From: Paraescarpia echinospica
Lineage: Eukaryota > Annelida > Polychaeta > Sabellida > Siboglinidae
Assembly (NCBI GenBank): GCA_020002185.1
Contig: CM034533.1
Location: 38,348,409 to 38,412,408, forward strand
Direction: 5' to 3'
DNA length: 64,000 nt
Below the pieces are notes generated by a model. That model saw only the letters and a program-made list of their open reading frames with translations, had not been told where the DNA came from and ran no database searches. The translations under genes were made by a program, and so were the position numbers. Positions 10,546 to 21,899 of this stretch are shown here, piece by piece (within the stretch, counting starts at the first letter, position 1; every line of letters begins with the position of its first letter).

Positions 10546-11749
10546 TCCTAAGATACTGTTTAGTAAGAAAAATTAATAAATAGGAATATAGTTTTCAACT
10601 TTTATACACGATTACACAACATACAACTTACATGAACTTCTTGCGTTATGATATATTTATGTTATAAATTAAACAAAATTGTCGTATTTCTGTAGTAATG
10701 TTTTAGGTTTTTCTGTTATAAGTTAAAACTTGTCGTTTTTGTAGTCGCTTTTGCGAACGACGTGGCTCGCGTTATTTCGTTAAATTCGCTTATCATTATC
10801 GTTTTTTTCGCAATAAAATCTTCACCATACATTTAGTAAGTGCGAGCCGATCATCCGCGTACTTCGAAATAAAGATTTAATAGCCGATTTCGATATGCAC
10901 GGTCGGTCAAAAAAATAACAAGGCGTCGGTTTTAATTTAGCGGGGAAATTCCACACAGAAAAGTCCCGAATTTATCATAATAAATCTCTCACATTAATAC
11001 CATACCCTATATTCATTTAAAAAGCACAGGTCTTCGGTCGTTCTTAATGAAATTGTGCTTTTAAACACTATTTTTGAATATGTATTATGTATATATTATA
11101 TATTATGTATGTGTATAAAGAACTCGTTCTCGGGTGTTGTATGCTTTGTGATCGTAAATAAAACGTTGGGTCGTCTATTTCTACTTATTAATTTACCTTA
11201 CTATACCGCCCTATCTACCTTTCCGCGGCTATCAAAAACACACGGATTCCACTATAACACCGCCCTATACGTATTCCAGCTCTCACATACACCACGTCGG
11301 ATAAATACCGATCCGTCTACGGACCGGTTGATGGCACCGACCGCCGTCACGAACGATCGCACGTCGGGCGTCGGCCGGCGCACACGCGCGCAGCCTCATC
11401 ACATCTCATTCTACCCTCGGCTCCAACAATCAAACCGCTCGCTCTCTTCGCCAAACCCCGTCGGAATCTCAACCGACCAACGCAAATAGGCAGCGCCACC
11501 ACAAGCGTCAGCCGCACAAAATAAACACTAATATAAAATAAACACACCACCGCTAGGCGGCGACACCAACAATAAAATATATCGGGCCCCCTTCGCTAAA
11601 ACCTCCGAATCTTAACCCACCAAAACTGATAGCCGGCCCCACCATAACAGTCAGCATCACAAAACAAACACCCACGACAACGCTAGGCGGCGACACCCAT
11701 ATCTACGCTCCAGCAGCAGCAGCAGCACCCCCTCCGAGGAGTGGCGTCG

Positions 11750-11786
11750 TGATGTTGGGGGTTCCCCCCGGGACCCCCCAACATCA
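11750..11786. repeat. GC-rich near-perfect palindrome
   Basis: TGATGTTGGGGG is followed within about 13 bases by its inverse, CCCCCAACATCA, with CCCGGG near the centre. It lies just after a (CAG)5 run and marks the right edge of the repeat island. Confidence 0.85.
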
Positions 11787-11789
11787 CAG

Positions 11790-12640
11790 CCACTTCGATC
11801 TGACGCTAACTCCAACAAATAAGGGGGTCACCCAACATCGAGTTCTCACACATCAGAGGTCAACCAAAAACCAGTTGTCCAAAAACAGTTCTCAGGTCAC
11901 GTGACCCACCCCAAGGTCAACCAGTGTCCAAATACCTGGTCTGGCAAATCATCGAAAATTGAGGCCATGTTAAAAGATGGGAAAACATGACAAAATGTAT
12001 GCAAATTTACTCAATTTCGATTATTTGGGGGCCTAATACTATACCTACATACTACTGACGGTAGCTGAATCGTAGAATTAGGTCAAACTTAATAGCTGTT
12101 GAAATAGGAAAATTCGCTTCAAATTTATTCTCCCAAAAACTTGTAAGTTTCAAGCGATGAGAAATTGCCCACTAATCGCAATGTGTCTCTTGGCCTTTAA
12201 CCGTGGTATGCCTGAATGGTATTTAATCATTGGGATGTTGACTCATTACAAAAATGTACAATTACTGTAAACTTGATAATTGTATTGTCCAGGTCCCGTT
12301 AAGCTATAACTGTTCTTGGACATCTAACTTGCATTGCTTGTAAAGGTCAAACATGTTTTGTTTAATAACTTCTACATCACTATGCATAGCGTGTTCATTA
12401 ATGGATGCCATTCTCTCCGTCTTTACGTATACATAAAATTATACTCTTATCATTATCGCGATATTTATGGAAAATATGTGAGCAGCCATTCAGTGCCTAT
12501 AAATAACGAAAACTGTACAACCGAGACTGTCTGTTTTCTCCCATCCTGAACATTTTTGTACATTGTATCTATGTGCGCGTTTATAAACAGGTTGACGATA
12601 CCGGTATTCACCTGGGTATATATGTTTCATCAATAAAATT
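11790..12640. other. No gene seen
   Basis: AT-rich DNA with no domain homology, splice-bounded exon or tandem repeat that I can support. A 71-codon plus-strand frame at 12334-12549 looks like chance. Confidence 0.5.
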
Positions 12641-12662
12641 AGATTAAAAAAATAACTCTTGC

Positions 12663-12779
12663 CGTTGCAGTCTTTTCCAACGTAGTTACCAGCGCATTTG
12701 CAGATATAATCTCTAGTTCTGTTTCTGCTGCTGCAAGTGGCGCCGTGTTTACACGGATCGGACTTGCACGCGTCATAAT
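12663..12779 (-). CDS. EGF-like domain exon with GC donor
   Basis: This 117-bp exon is one codon longer than its neighbours. It encodes DYDACKSDPC, HGATC, a ten-residue loop (SSRNRTRDYI), CKC and YVGKDC. The acceptor is TTTTTGAG (AG at 12780-12781). At the donor position the minus strand reads G|GCAAGAG, so a GC-AG intron is required to keep the 1-1 phase used elsewhere; no GT exists at that point. The next exon, 13563-13676, also has a GC donor. Confidence 0.83.
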
Positions 12780-13055
12780 CTCAAAAATGTCGTAAGCACA
12801 AAAATACAGCCAACTGCCACTTAATAACAAATACCATTATTAAACTTATCTTTTCTACACATTTATTTCATGTGAAATATGATATGTGTTTACAAACAAT
12901 ATTATAATAGTAAATAATACCACTGAACATGTGTTTCCTCATCATAACTACAGGTTGTATTAAGTTTGATTTACTTCTATGTTTTAGCTACCGTCGGTAG
13001 CTTTTTTCAGGAGCTGAAATCCCAAAACTCAGTTCCTGAAGAGAAAGAAATGCTA

Positions 13056-13265
13056 CTTATACTATAGCGAGGTATCCGTTCATTTTGACTACCCAAAATG
13101 CATTATATTTTACTCCCTGTCAGTCCTATTCAAATAGACACCTCGTTGACTTCTCTGGGAAGGATTTAACCACGCTGCAATTATTGCTTAAAGAATATTC
13201 GAATCGAACCAGGAATCTCTCGACTGAGAGGTCGACCCTCTAACAGCTACTCCAACGCGCTCCAA
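13056..13265 (-). mobile_element. Diverged SINE copy
   Basis: Shares ACTCCCTG, TTGACTTCTCTGGGAAGGAT and CACGCTGCAA with the SINE at 6549-6872, and keeps a degraded tRNA-like head at the right end (GAATCGAACC region). The middle third is deleted. It sits in the intron between EGF exons 13563-13676 and 12663-12779. Confidence 0.65.
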
Positions 13266-13562
13266 AAGGCTACCATCGGTAACTGAAACGTAGAAATAAA
13301 TAAAATAAAACAGTTGTGATATGTAAAGCCACATTTATTCTCCCAAAATTATTAACATGTTCTCCGGCGCTGAACACAGTTGTCAAATATATCCACATGC
13401 CTGTATGTAAACAGGTTGAACAGATCTGCACAATGGAATATCTGGCCAGCTCCTATATCACATTCACATTTAGCAAGATATCTAACAAGTCTGCCATACA
13501 AAGCTACAAGCTCCAAATGCCATGTGGATGTGGAAGCTATTTTGACTTATCGAGAGACTTGC

Positions 13563-13676
13563 CATCGCAGTTCTTTCCGACGTATAAACCAGCGCATTTG
13601 CAGACGTAGTCTGTATCCCCGCTTCTGGTGCAAGTGGCGTTGTTTTTACAAGGACCGGACTTACATGCATCGTAAT
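13563..13676 (-). CDS. EGF-like domain exon with GC donor
   Basis: Encodes DYDACKSGPC, NNATC, YVCKC and YVGKNC in 38 codons, phase 1-1. The donor is G|GCAAGT, the classical strong form of a GC-AG splice site. The acceptor TTATTTAG (AG at 13677-13678) is intact, but a LINE begins only about 13 bases further upstream and separates the acceptor from its former branch region. The flank resumes past the LINE at about 14923 and matches the flank of exon 20601-20714. Confidence 0.85.
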
Positions 13677-13690
13677 CTAAATAACACAAT

Positions 13691-14922
13691 GGATGACTGC
13701 TATGGACAATAAGACACAAATGGATGCCATCCTACTCGATTTCGCCAAAGCCTTCGACAAAGTCCCCCATAAACGCCTCCTATCCAAATTAGCTTTCTAT
13801 GGAATAACTGGAAACACACAAAACTGGATCAAATCGTTTCTATCCAATCGCAAACAGAGAGTCTCAGTCAATGGAGCCCTGTCGGACAGAACAAATGTTA
13901 CATCTGGTGTACCACAGGGCTCAGTCCTAGGACCTGTCCTATTTTTACTCTACATAAACGACATAACCGAAAATGTCCAATCTTCCGTACGTCTCTTTGC
14001 AGAAGACAGCATTATATATCGCAAAATCACATCCGAAACCGACCTCGAAACTCTCTAATCTGACCTGATCAAACTCCAAACATGGTCTAATAAATGGCAG
14101 ATGGAATTTAACATATCTAAATGTGTGCATCTCCCAATAACAAACAAAACCAAACCCAGACTACATTCATATTCACTCTTTGACATACCACTCTCTACCG
14201 CCTCTAGCCACACATATCTTGGAATAAAATTAGATTATAAACTAACCTGGTCTAACCATATCACTGACATAGCTTCCAAATCTTCAAAAGTCCTAGGCAT
14301 GATCAAACGAACCCTCGGACCATGCAAACCTGAAGTAAAAGAAACAGCCTATAACATGCTAATCCGACCAAAACTCGAGTATGCCTTTCCCATATGGAAC
14401 CCACACACTGCCACCCAAATTAAACACCTTGAAAGAGTACAACACTGTGCTGCCAGATTTGTCAGAAATGACCACAGACGCCAAACAAACGCAGCAGACC
14501 TAATAGCCACCCTTCGATGGTCAACTCTTGAACGACGACGCATTATCAAACAAGCCACGACATTTTACAAAATATTAAATAACATAATCAACGTCACACC
14601 CCCACCAGGTCTACTAACACAGTAAAAAAACCGTGGCCACTACGTAGCCCCTAGGAGCCGCATCAATGCAGCAGTGTTCTCTTTCTACCCTCGAGCAGTT
14701 CGAATCTGGAATATGATTCCACCACCGATTACTGAACTAGAAAGCCCCATAGCGTTTCAAACAGCGATCATGAACCTCCCTTTCACCACACCCAATCATC
14801 TAAAGTGCCTATAAAATAAACAATCAAACTACCCACAACGCATGCGCACAAACAAGCACCATACAACTCCTGCGTTAGCTCAAGTTTGGGCTGTTTGGAG
14901 TAAATCACCTAAGACCTAAGAC
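13691..14922 (+). mobile_element. 5'-truncated CR1/Jockey-like LINE
   Basis: The element begins inside the reverse-transcriptase palm (LLDFAKAFDKVPHKRLL), continues through SGVPQGSVLGPVLFLLYIND, and reads FAEDS where the catalytic FADD motif belongs, so one essential Asp is Glu. A stop at 14056-14058 splits the frame, which resumes at 14101 (HTYLGIKLDYKLTWSNHI, RPKLEYAFPIWNP). It ends with CCTAAGACCTAAGACA, a short direct repeat typical of this LINE group. The insertion lies in antisense orientation to the host EGF exons. Confidence 0.85.
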
Positions 14923-15065
14923 AAGAATATATTCGTATGCGAGCACACCGCACAATGAGTTAACGAATTTGCTAGTGCAAAGCATTACTTTTATTAATAT
15001 TACGATGTCGTCTTGTGAATGTGGAAATTTCAGCAACGAAAGCATATGCCAAAGAAACCACTTAC

Positions 15066-15179
15066 CTATGCAGTTCCTTCCAAAGTATTTACTACAACAT
15101 TTGCAGATATAGTCTCTATCTCCGTGTTTTGTGCAAGTGGCACCGTTTTTACAAGGACCGGACTTGCATGCATTGTACT
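15066..15179 (-). CDS. EGF-like domain exon
   Basis: Encodes EYNACKSGPC, NGATC, YICKC and YFGRNC, 38 codons, phase 1-1, with a consensus donor GTAAGT and acceptor TTGTTTAG (AG at 15180-15181). One cysteine more than usual appears (KCCSKYFGRNC), giving seven, an odd number that would leave a free thiol. A complete LTR retrotransposon starts 18 bases upstream of the acceptor. Confidence 0.86.
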   Translation of the reverse strand, partial: STMHASPVLVKTVPLAQNTEIETISANVVVNTLEGTA

Positions 15180-15198
15180 CTAAACAACACGACAATAC

Positions 15199-15338
15199 TG
15201 TAATGTAGCCGTTTACTATGCGCAGATTTGTATTTTACTTGGAATACATTGGGAACTTCCGCTTCTATCCCTTTCACACTCGGCGTGTTCTGTGGTTATC
15301 AAACTCACTCAAAACAACCCAAATACAACAACATTACA
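15199..15338 (+). repeat. 5' LTR of gypsy element
   Basis: Begins TGTAATG and ends CATTACA, a 7-bp perfect terminal inverted repeat. It is very short for a gypsy LTR and shows no clear TATA box or polyadenylation signal that I can point to. Confidence 0.95.
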
Positions 15339-15373
15339 TTGGCGACGAGCATGAGTAAATGAGTTAAGATATC

Positions 15374-16327
15374 ATGGCTTCAAACGGTTTGCCGCATTTC
15401 GCCGAATTTGACGTGTATACGGACAGTGCCAATACGGGCGTCCGATGGAAGAAGTGGTTGTCTCGTTTCACAAACATGATGGTGGCGATGGACGTTAGTA
15501 GTCGCGCACGTCAGAGAGCACTGCTGCTACATTATGCTGGCGAGCAGGTGTACGAAATATTTGAAACGTTGCCAGATACAGGCGCGTCTGACGATTTTGA
15601 CAAAGCTTGTGAAAAGCTCGCTGCATATTTCTCGCCAAAGAAAAACATTGAGTACGAAGTGTACCAATTCAGAAAAGAAAATCAAGAAATCGGTGAATCA
15701 CTCGACACGTACCAAACGCGTTTAAGACGTCTTGCTGCAACCTGCGAATTCACTGACACTGATCGTGAAATTAAGACACAGATTGTGCAGAATTGTACGT
15801 CGTCAAGACTGCGACGCCGTGTGTTGCGTGATGCCACTATATTGCTCACTGAAATGCTGGATGAAGGCAGAGCGATGGAGTTGTCTGAGAAACAAGCGTC
15901 AGGGATGGAAACATCAGGAGAAACGTCAAGAGAAGCTGAAGTTAACATCGTCAGCAAACGCTTCAAGAAAAAGGCAACTCGAAACAAGCGGTTCAATAAC
16001 GCAACATAAATGAACACTGCGGATAGACAGACAACAACAATATGTCGTTACTATGGGGACAAATATCCGCATCCGCCGACTAAACAATGCGCTGCAAAAG
16101 GCAAAACGTGCAATTTTTGCCATAAGAATGGACATTTCGAGAAAGTCGGCAGATCTAAATACGGCAATCGAATGCAAACTAACACTGTCACAAGCACCAA
16201 CGCAGTCAGTCCAAAAAGACTGGTAGCTGAATCTGACAATGATTATGTTTTTTCTGCAATCAAACAAACGAGCACAACCCATTGCCCACATGCACAGTGC
16301 AGATTGAAGGAAATCCTATCAAAATGA
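15374..16327 (+). pseudogene. Gag of gypsy element (with stop)
   Basis: The first 211 codons encode a capsid-type retrotransposon Gag (RWKKWLSRF near residue 25, ESLDTYQTRLRRLA near 115). A TAA at 16007-16009 then interrupts the same frame, which continues to 16327 with the nucleocapsid. There the knuckle region reads CNFCHKNGHFEKVGRS, where Gly replaces the last metal-binding Cys, and ICRYYGDKYP, where Tyr replaces an expected Cys. Gag would normally form the particle that packages element RNA. Confidence 0.88.
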
Positions 16328-18576
16328 CTGTAGATTCCGGGGCGTCAGTTAATATAATTGACAACAGCACATTCAAAATGATCAGACAATCTAGCAGTAT
16401 GTTATTCAAACAGCCTACGACGAAAGTGTATCCATATGGCTCACAAACACCACTACCTATGATCGGCGTGCTTATCACGAAAGTGAAGTTTCGCTCGACG
16501 GTCATCGACACAAGCATTCATGTGGTGGAGGGCACGACAGGCAATCTGCTAGGCTGCCAAACTGCACAGGACTTGGGAATCCTCCACATCGCTCAAAACG
16601 TCGCAGGACAGAACGTCACAACAAATGGCACGTTCCAACCACATATCGTAGATCAGTTCGCAAATCTCTTTGATGGTGTTGGAAAAGTGGATGGCGTGGA
16701 AGTGAAATTACACGTCGACCAGAGCGTCACTCCAAAACAGCAACAGCACAGACGGATTCCTTTTCACATCCGACGTGACGTTGAAAAAGAATTTGATAGA
16801 CTAGAAAAGCTAGACATCATCGAGAGGGTAAACGGACCAACACCATGGGTCAGCCCAATAGTCGTGGTGCCTAAGAAATCGGGTGAAGTCAGAATCTGTG
16901 TAGACATGAGAGAAGCAAATAAAGCTGTACAACGCATCAAACATGTCATGCCAACAATCGACGAGCTAATCACCGATCTGAATGGCTCATCTGTCTTCAG
17001 TACGCTAGACATGAACTCTGCGTATCATCAGCTAGAATTGAGTCCTGAAAGCAGATACATAACCACATTCACAACAAACGTGGGACTATGGCAATAAAAA
17101 CGACTGATGTTTGGAATTAACGCAGCATCTGAAATATTCCAAAACACACTCGGCGAATTGTTGTCTGGTTTAGTTGGATGCAAGAACATGTCTGATGACA
17201 TCATCGTCTACGGAAAATCACAGCGCGAACACGACACACGCTTGAAAGCTGTGCTTGAGAGACTGAAAAACAAGAACGTCAAACTCAACAGAGAGAAGTG
17301 TTTATTCTCTCAAAAACAAGTGTGCTTCTATGGACACATCTTCAGCGCGACTGGCATCGAGGCGGATCCAAAGAAGACGTCAGCAATCGTCAATGCAGCT
17401 GCACCGCAGAATGCCAGTGAAGTACGTTCGTTGTTGGGAATGGCACAATACGTGTCGCGATTCATTCCTGGCTACTCGGATGTCACTGCACCACTCCGAG
17501 GACTGACACACAAAGACATTCCATGGGAATGGAAAAGCAAACATCAACAGGCACTCGACAACTTGAAGGCGAAGCTAGCCAGTGTGTGCACTGTACAGTA
17601 CTTTGATGCGACGAAACCGTCAAAAGTGCTGGTCGATGCAAGTCCTGTCGGCATCGGCGCGATATTGTGTCAAGACGACAAGGTCGTTAGTTACGCCAGC
17701 CGAGCGCTATCTTCAGTCGAACAGCGATACTCGCAAACTGAACGAGAAATGTTGGCTGTCGTGTGGGGTGCAGAACACTTTCACCTCTACGTCTATGGAT
17801 CGGAATTCGAGATCATCACCGATCACAAGCCGCTGCTAGGAATATTCGCCAGTCACAGACAAGCGTCTGCACGAGTGGAGCGATGGCGATTGAGACTCTC
17901 GCCGTACAACTACTCACTCCTCTACCGTCCAGGACAAGATGACGAGAACCCGGCGGATTACCTGAGTCGCCACCCTGTTGAACCACCGGCGACTCATGCT
18001 GTAGAAAATACGGTCAACTACATTTGTAGTAACAGCATACCCAAGGCGATGACGCTGCAGGAGGTGAAACTACAATATCTACAAGACAGCGTCATGCAGA
18101 AGCTACTGCACGCCATAGAGAGCGGTCAATGGACCGATGAGGAAGTGTCACCCTACCTGAAGCTCAAGGACGAACTAGCCGTACACCAAGGCATGGTCCT
18201 ACGACAAACACGCTTCGTCCTTCCTTTTTCACTCCGCGAGCGTGCCGTCGATTTTGCACATCGTGGGCATCAAGGAGTCGTAGAGATGAAAAGCCTACTG
18301 AGAGAGAAGGTGTGGTTCCCTGGAATCGACATCATGGTAGGCGACAAAGTCAAGGCATGCCTGCCTTGCCAAGCCACGACCACGCACGGTTCCGAGCGCT
18401 GCACACCGCTGCGAATGTCTCAACTTCCAGACGCACCGTGGCAAGACCTTTCGATCGACTTCATCGGACCGTTTCCGAGCGGAGAGTCACTGATCGTCGT
18501 CATCGATGACTTCAGCCGCTTCCCAGAAGTCGAAATCATTAATTCAACAAGCAGCAACACGGTAATTCCAAGCTAG
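16282..18576 (+). pseudogene. Pol of gypsy element: protease, RT, RNase H, integrase N-part
   Basis: The pol frame is one base back from gag and overlaps it by 46 nt, as in elements using -1 frameshifting. Motifs in order: protease VDSGASVNI (about 16330), RT VPKKSGEVRICVDMR and FSTLDMNSAYHQL, the catalytic MSDDIIVYG, RNase H LVDASPVGIGAI and ITDHKPL, integrase HHCC finger (HRGHQGVVEM, CLPCQ) and the first catalytic Asp in LSIDFIGP. A TAA at 17095-17097 truncates the RT before its active site. A stop at 18574-18576 follows a frameshift within integrase. Confidence 0.92.
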
Positions 18577-19358
18577 ACGCAATATTTGCTCGCCAAGGGA
18601 TTCCACAACAAATAAGAACTGATAATGGACCTCCATTCAATGGACATGAATTCACGAAATTTGCATCATATCTTGGTTTCAATCACAGACGCGTCACTCC
18701 GCTGTGGCCAGGCGCCAATGGCGAAGTGGAATGTTTCATGAAAACTCTGGGTAAAGCGATCAGATCAGCTTTCATCGAGAAACGAAATTGGAAACAAGAT
18801 CTCTACACGTTCTTGCGTCAGTATCGTGCAACGCCACATTCTTCGACAGGCGTGTCACCGAGTCAACTACTGAACGGGCGACAGATGAAAGTCTTGCTGC
18901 CCCAAATGTACGAGAAGAATCCACAGAGAAGAGAGATAGAGAATCGAGATGCCCAAGAGAAAGCCAAGATGAAGAGAAAAGCAGACGAGCGACGTCATGC
19001 GAGCGACAGCCATCTGCGCGTGGGCGACATTGTACTCGTCCGACAGACGCGTAAGAATAAACTGTCAGCTGCGTTAGACCCTCGTCCACTGAAAGTGTCG
19101 GCCACGAAAGGCAACATGGTCACTGCGAGTCGTGGAAACTACTCCATAACACGCAACGTCTCGCACTTCAAGGCTGTGCCGCGCGTGAAGTTCGACGACA
19201 TCAGTGAAGACGACCAACTCGACCAACTAGACGACTACCTGACTCGAGAAGTTCGCGATCAGCAAAACAACGAAGCTGCGCACGCGAATGTTCCACAGAG
19301 ACCTGTGAGACGGGTGAAGGCACCTACGAGGTTTAGAGATTTCGTGATGGACGTTTAG
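18577..19358 (+). pseudogene. Integrase C-terminal part of gypsy element
   Basis: After a frameshift near 18560 another frame carries the second catalytic Asp (RTDNGPPFNG) and the catalytic Glu (GANGEVE). The intact open stretch from 18726 includes HSSTGVSPSQLL and a basic C-terminal domain ending FRDFVMDV. The D,D-E residues all exist but lie in two frames, so no complete integrase can be made from this copy. Confidence 0.9.
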
Positions 19359-19483
19359 AGTAGCAACTCGTATCCTTGTATTTAAGGTGTTTTACTGTTC
19401 TTTATTATGCGTATATCACAAGGACACTTAGTTTTTGTTTCGGTTTATTACAGTCACAAGTGTTCTTCCGAGACAGGGAGGAA

Positions 19484-19623
19484 TGTAATGTAGCCGTTTA
19501 CTGCGCGCAGATTTGTATTTTACTTGGAATACATTGGGAACTTCCGCTTCTATCCCTTTCACACACGGCGTGTTCGGTGGTATTCAAACTCACTCAAAAC
19601 AACCCAAATATAACAACACTACA
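19484..19623 (+). repeat. 3' LTR of gypsy element
   Basis: Same length as the 5' LTR; begins TGTAATG and ends CACTACA, so the terminal inverted repeat carries one mismatch. A purine tract directly precedes it. Confidence 0.95.
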
Positions 19624-19736
19624 AATACTAAATCACATACTAACACCTAGTATTTGCATACGACAACGACGATAACAACAATAATAGTTTTCCAACTAAT
19701 GCCCACCGGACATAGCAAACGCAACTTGGTTGCTAG

Positions 19737-19955
19737 TAGATTAACTAGCATAGTGTCCTTTTCTGATAACAACAATATAGTCAATGTACATTAGATTAAC
19801 TAGCATAGTGTCCTGTTCTGATATCCACAGTATAGTCAATGTACATTAGATAAACTACCATAGTGTCCTGTTCTGATAACCACAATATAGTCAATGTACA
19901 TTAGATTAACTACCATAGTGTCCTGTTCTGATATCCACAATATACCAATGTATAT
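19737..19955 (+). repeat. 55-bp tandem repeat, four copies
   Basis: The unit TAGATTAACTAGCATAGTGT...ATAGTCAATGTACAT repeats four times with point differences; the last copy decays. It lies close to the 3' end of the gypsy element, in the intron between EGF exons 20601-20714 and 15066-15179. Confidence 0.9.
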
Positions 19956-20600
19956 CAGTATGTGTCCCACTTGACAGATTATATATATATATATATATAT
20001 ATATATGCATATTGTTGCGTTCCAGTGAGCTCGTGTTTAGGGTAAGTACGACTTCGTAACACGAGGTAGTCAACATAAATACGAGCTCATTAAAAATACC
20101 CTTTTTGACAAAGCACAGACGAAACAGCGGAGTAAAAATGAGACGGCATCTGATTGCAATCAGCCTCAAGACGATCAACATGTATCAGTTCGCGTTCGAG
20201 AATTAAATGTTTGGGTTCCGACACTTTTCGCAACATTATGGTAAAGTTGATTTATACATAACAGAAACATATCCATATCATAATGTAACCACAACTTTCT
20301 ATATTAGCTAGGAAGCCTAAAAAAGACCAATCCCAACTTACCCAAGGGCCCCAATACTCCTTATAAATTACGCGTTGTTTCAAATGTTTGAGGATGTGGT
20401 TATCGTGTCTCGGACGGAGGCTATTGAAATGCCTACAAATCAGGTCACTTTATTGTATTAACGTGGGTCAGTTAGTTATCCGGTATTCAGCTTCATATAC
20501 GTGTGTCTGTGTGTGTGTGTGTGTATACGTGTGCGTACGGGCATGGGTGCGTGTATGTGTAATTCATGAATGAGACTATATTCCAGAGATAACACATTAC

Positions 20601-20714
20601 CTTGGCAGTATTTTCCCAGGTAGTTACCTGTGCAGTTGCACACGTACTCTTTATCGCCACTTTTAATGCAAGCGCCGCCGTTTTGACAAGGACTGGACTT
20701 ACATGTGTCATAAT
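20601..20714 (-). CDS. EGF-like domain exon
   Basis: Encodes DYDTCKSSPC, NGGAC, YVCNC and YLGKYC, 38 codons, phase 1-1. The acceptor is TTATTTAG (AG at 20715-20716), the donor CAAG|GTAATG. Its upstream intron flank (AATATATTCG, TTAACGAATTTGCGAGT) is still recognisable beside the EGF exon at 13563-13676 once the LINE there is removed, so the two are duplicates with their flanks. Confidence 0.88.
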
Positions 20715-21109
20715 CTAAATAACACAACAATATATTCGTAAACACACCACATCATTGCGTTAACGAATTTGCGAGTATAAAACACTATATAAATGCTGCT
20801 TTTTCAGTTGGTTTGCCCATATGCGAATTAAGTTCTTCTATGTCCAAATGTGTAGCGTGGGAATAGTAATGTGCACAATCTGCTTAATAAAAGAAGGCCG
20901 GTATTTTGTGTCAGACCATTTAACTCGACGGTCCGTTTCTCAGCTTGACTTGCAACATCGTGCCATCACGTCACAAACTTACGAGATTACACGTGATTGC
21001 ACCAGCGGTAAACTGCGATATTACTTGAATTAATTCTTCATATGAAATTAAAGTTATAGCTTTATTTGACGAGTTCACCAAAACCACATGAAAATACTGC
21101 ATAATTGCC

Positions 21110-21897
21110 TTAGCATGTCATAGTGGACACTAAGTAGATTTCAGTTTTCGTAAAATTATCATAGACATGATGAGTAACACAATCGAGCTGAGGAAGCACC
21201 TTTAATAACGTTGGACCATTAATAGTGTATATCCTAAGAGACGCCGAGACCAAGTCGACTATGTCTATGTTTGTTGCTTCCTTGGACCACAACACTCTGA
21301 AGACACCCGTTTCTACAATTCTCCTACGTGAATTAGTCATGCCACCGGTTTCGAGCATATTCATATTCTTAACAAACCGGTGGGTCTTCGTGTTACACCT
21401 GGATGAGCGCCATGGGTTTGGATGCAGACCATTGCCTAGCAGTGGGCTCTCTTGGTGTGCTGTCTTGCTACATCTGCCCGGGGTGGTAACGCCTCTTGTG
21501 GCTTTCTTTTTACAGAAAAGCACTGCCTTATCAGATGTGGCTATTTTGGATAGTGATAAAGTGTATCGTTTGTTAGTGCTCCATTTCCTCGCTGTTCCAG
21601 GAGATTGCGATCTGCCTGGACTACTTCCATGCACGTTTCTATCCATGAACCGTTATAGATTAAATACTCCCATAACCTGTGATCAAGTGGAAGGCAAGCA
21701 ATGTGTTCACTTGGCTGTCTGGATGCACTCGAACATTTCAGTCTGGAACTATATTTAATAGACATGTCGAAGGAAACATCTACCCTGTCGAATGATGTTC
21801 CAGTTTGTTGAACGGCACAAACATAAACGTCTGCAAATCCATCAAATGTTCCTTTATCGTGAGACGTTTCAACTACTACCAGAGCTTGGTTATCCAT
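21110..21897 (-). CDS. Overlapping open frames, unknown
   Basis: Two minus-strand frames (21541-21897, 118 codons, and 21110-21646, 178 codons) overlap by about 100 bases, and a plus-strand frame of 177 codons covers the same DNA. Base composition is less AT-rich than the surrounding intron. I recognise no domain and see no splice sites I trust. It may be an exapted or decayed gene fragment with one frameshift, or simply a GC-richer mobile remnant. Confidence 0.25.
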
Positions 21898-21899
21898 CG

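Larger units (their letters stand above)
15199..19623 (+). mobile_element. Complete but inactive Ty3/gypsy retrotransposon
   Basis: A 4.4-kb element is bounded by 140-bp LTRs and flanked by the 5-bp target duplication AATAC at 15194-15198 and 19624-19628. Order is LTR, primer-binding region (from 15339), gag, protease, reverse transcriptase, RNase H, integrase, purine tract (AGACAGGGAGGAA), LTR, which is the Ty3/gypsy order. Defects: an in-frame stop in gag, a stop in reverse transcriptase, a frameshift in integrase and damaged zinc-knuckle cysteines. By eye the LTRs differ at about 8 of 140 positions, so the insertion is not recent. Confidence 0.95.

Noticed and set aside
15199..19623. An active retroelement or endogenous virus
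   Set aside because: There are internal stops, a frameshift in integrase, LTR divergence and no envelope-like frame after integrase.
21225..21758. 177-codon plus-strand frame
   Set aside because: It overlaps minus-strand frames of similar length, lacks splice context and has no recognisable domain.
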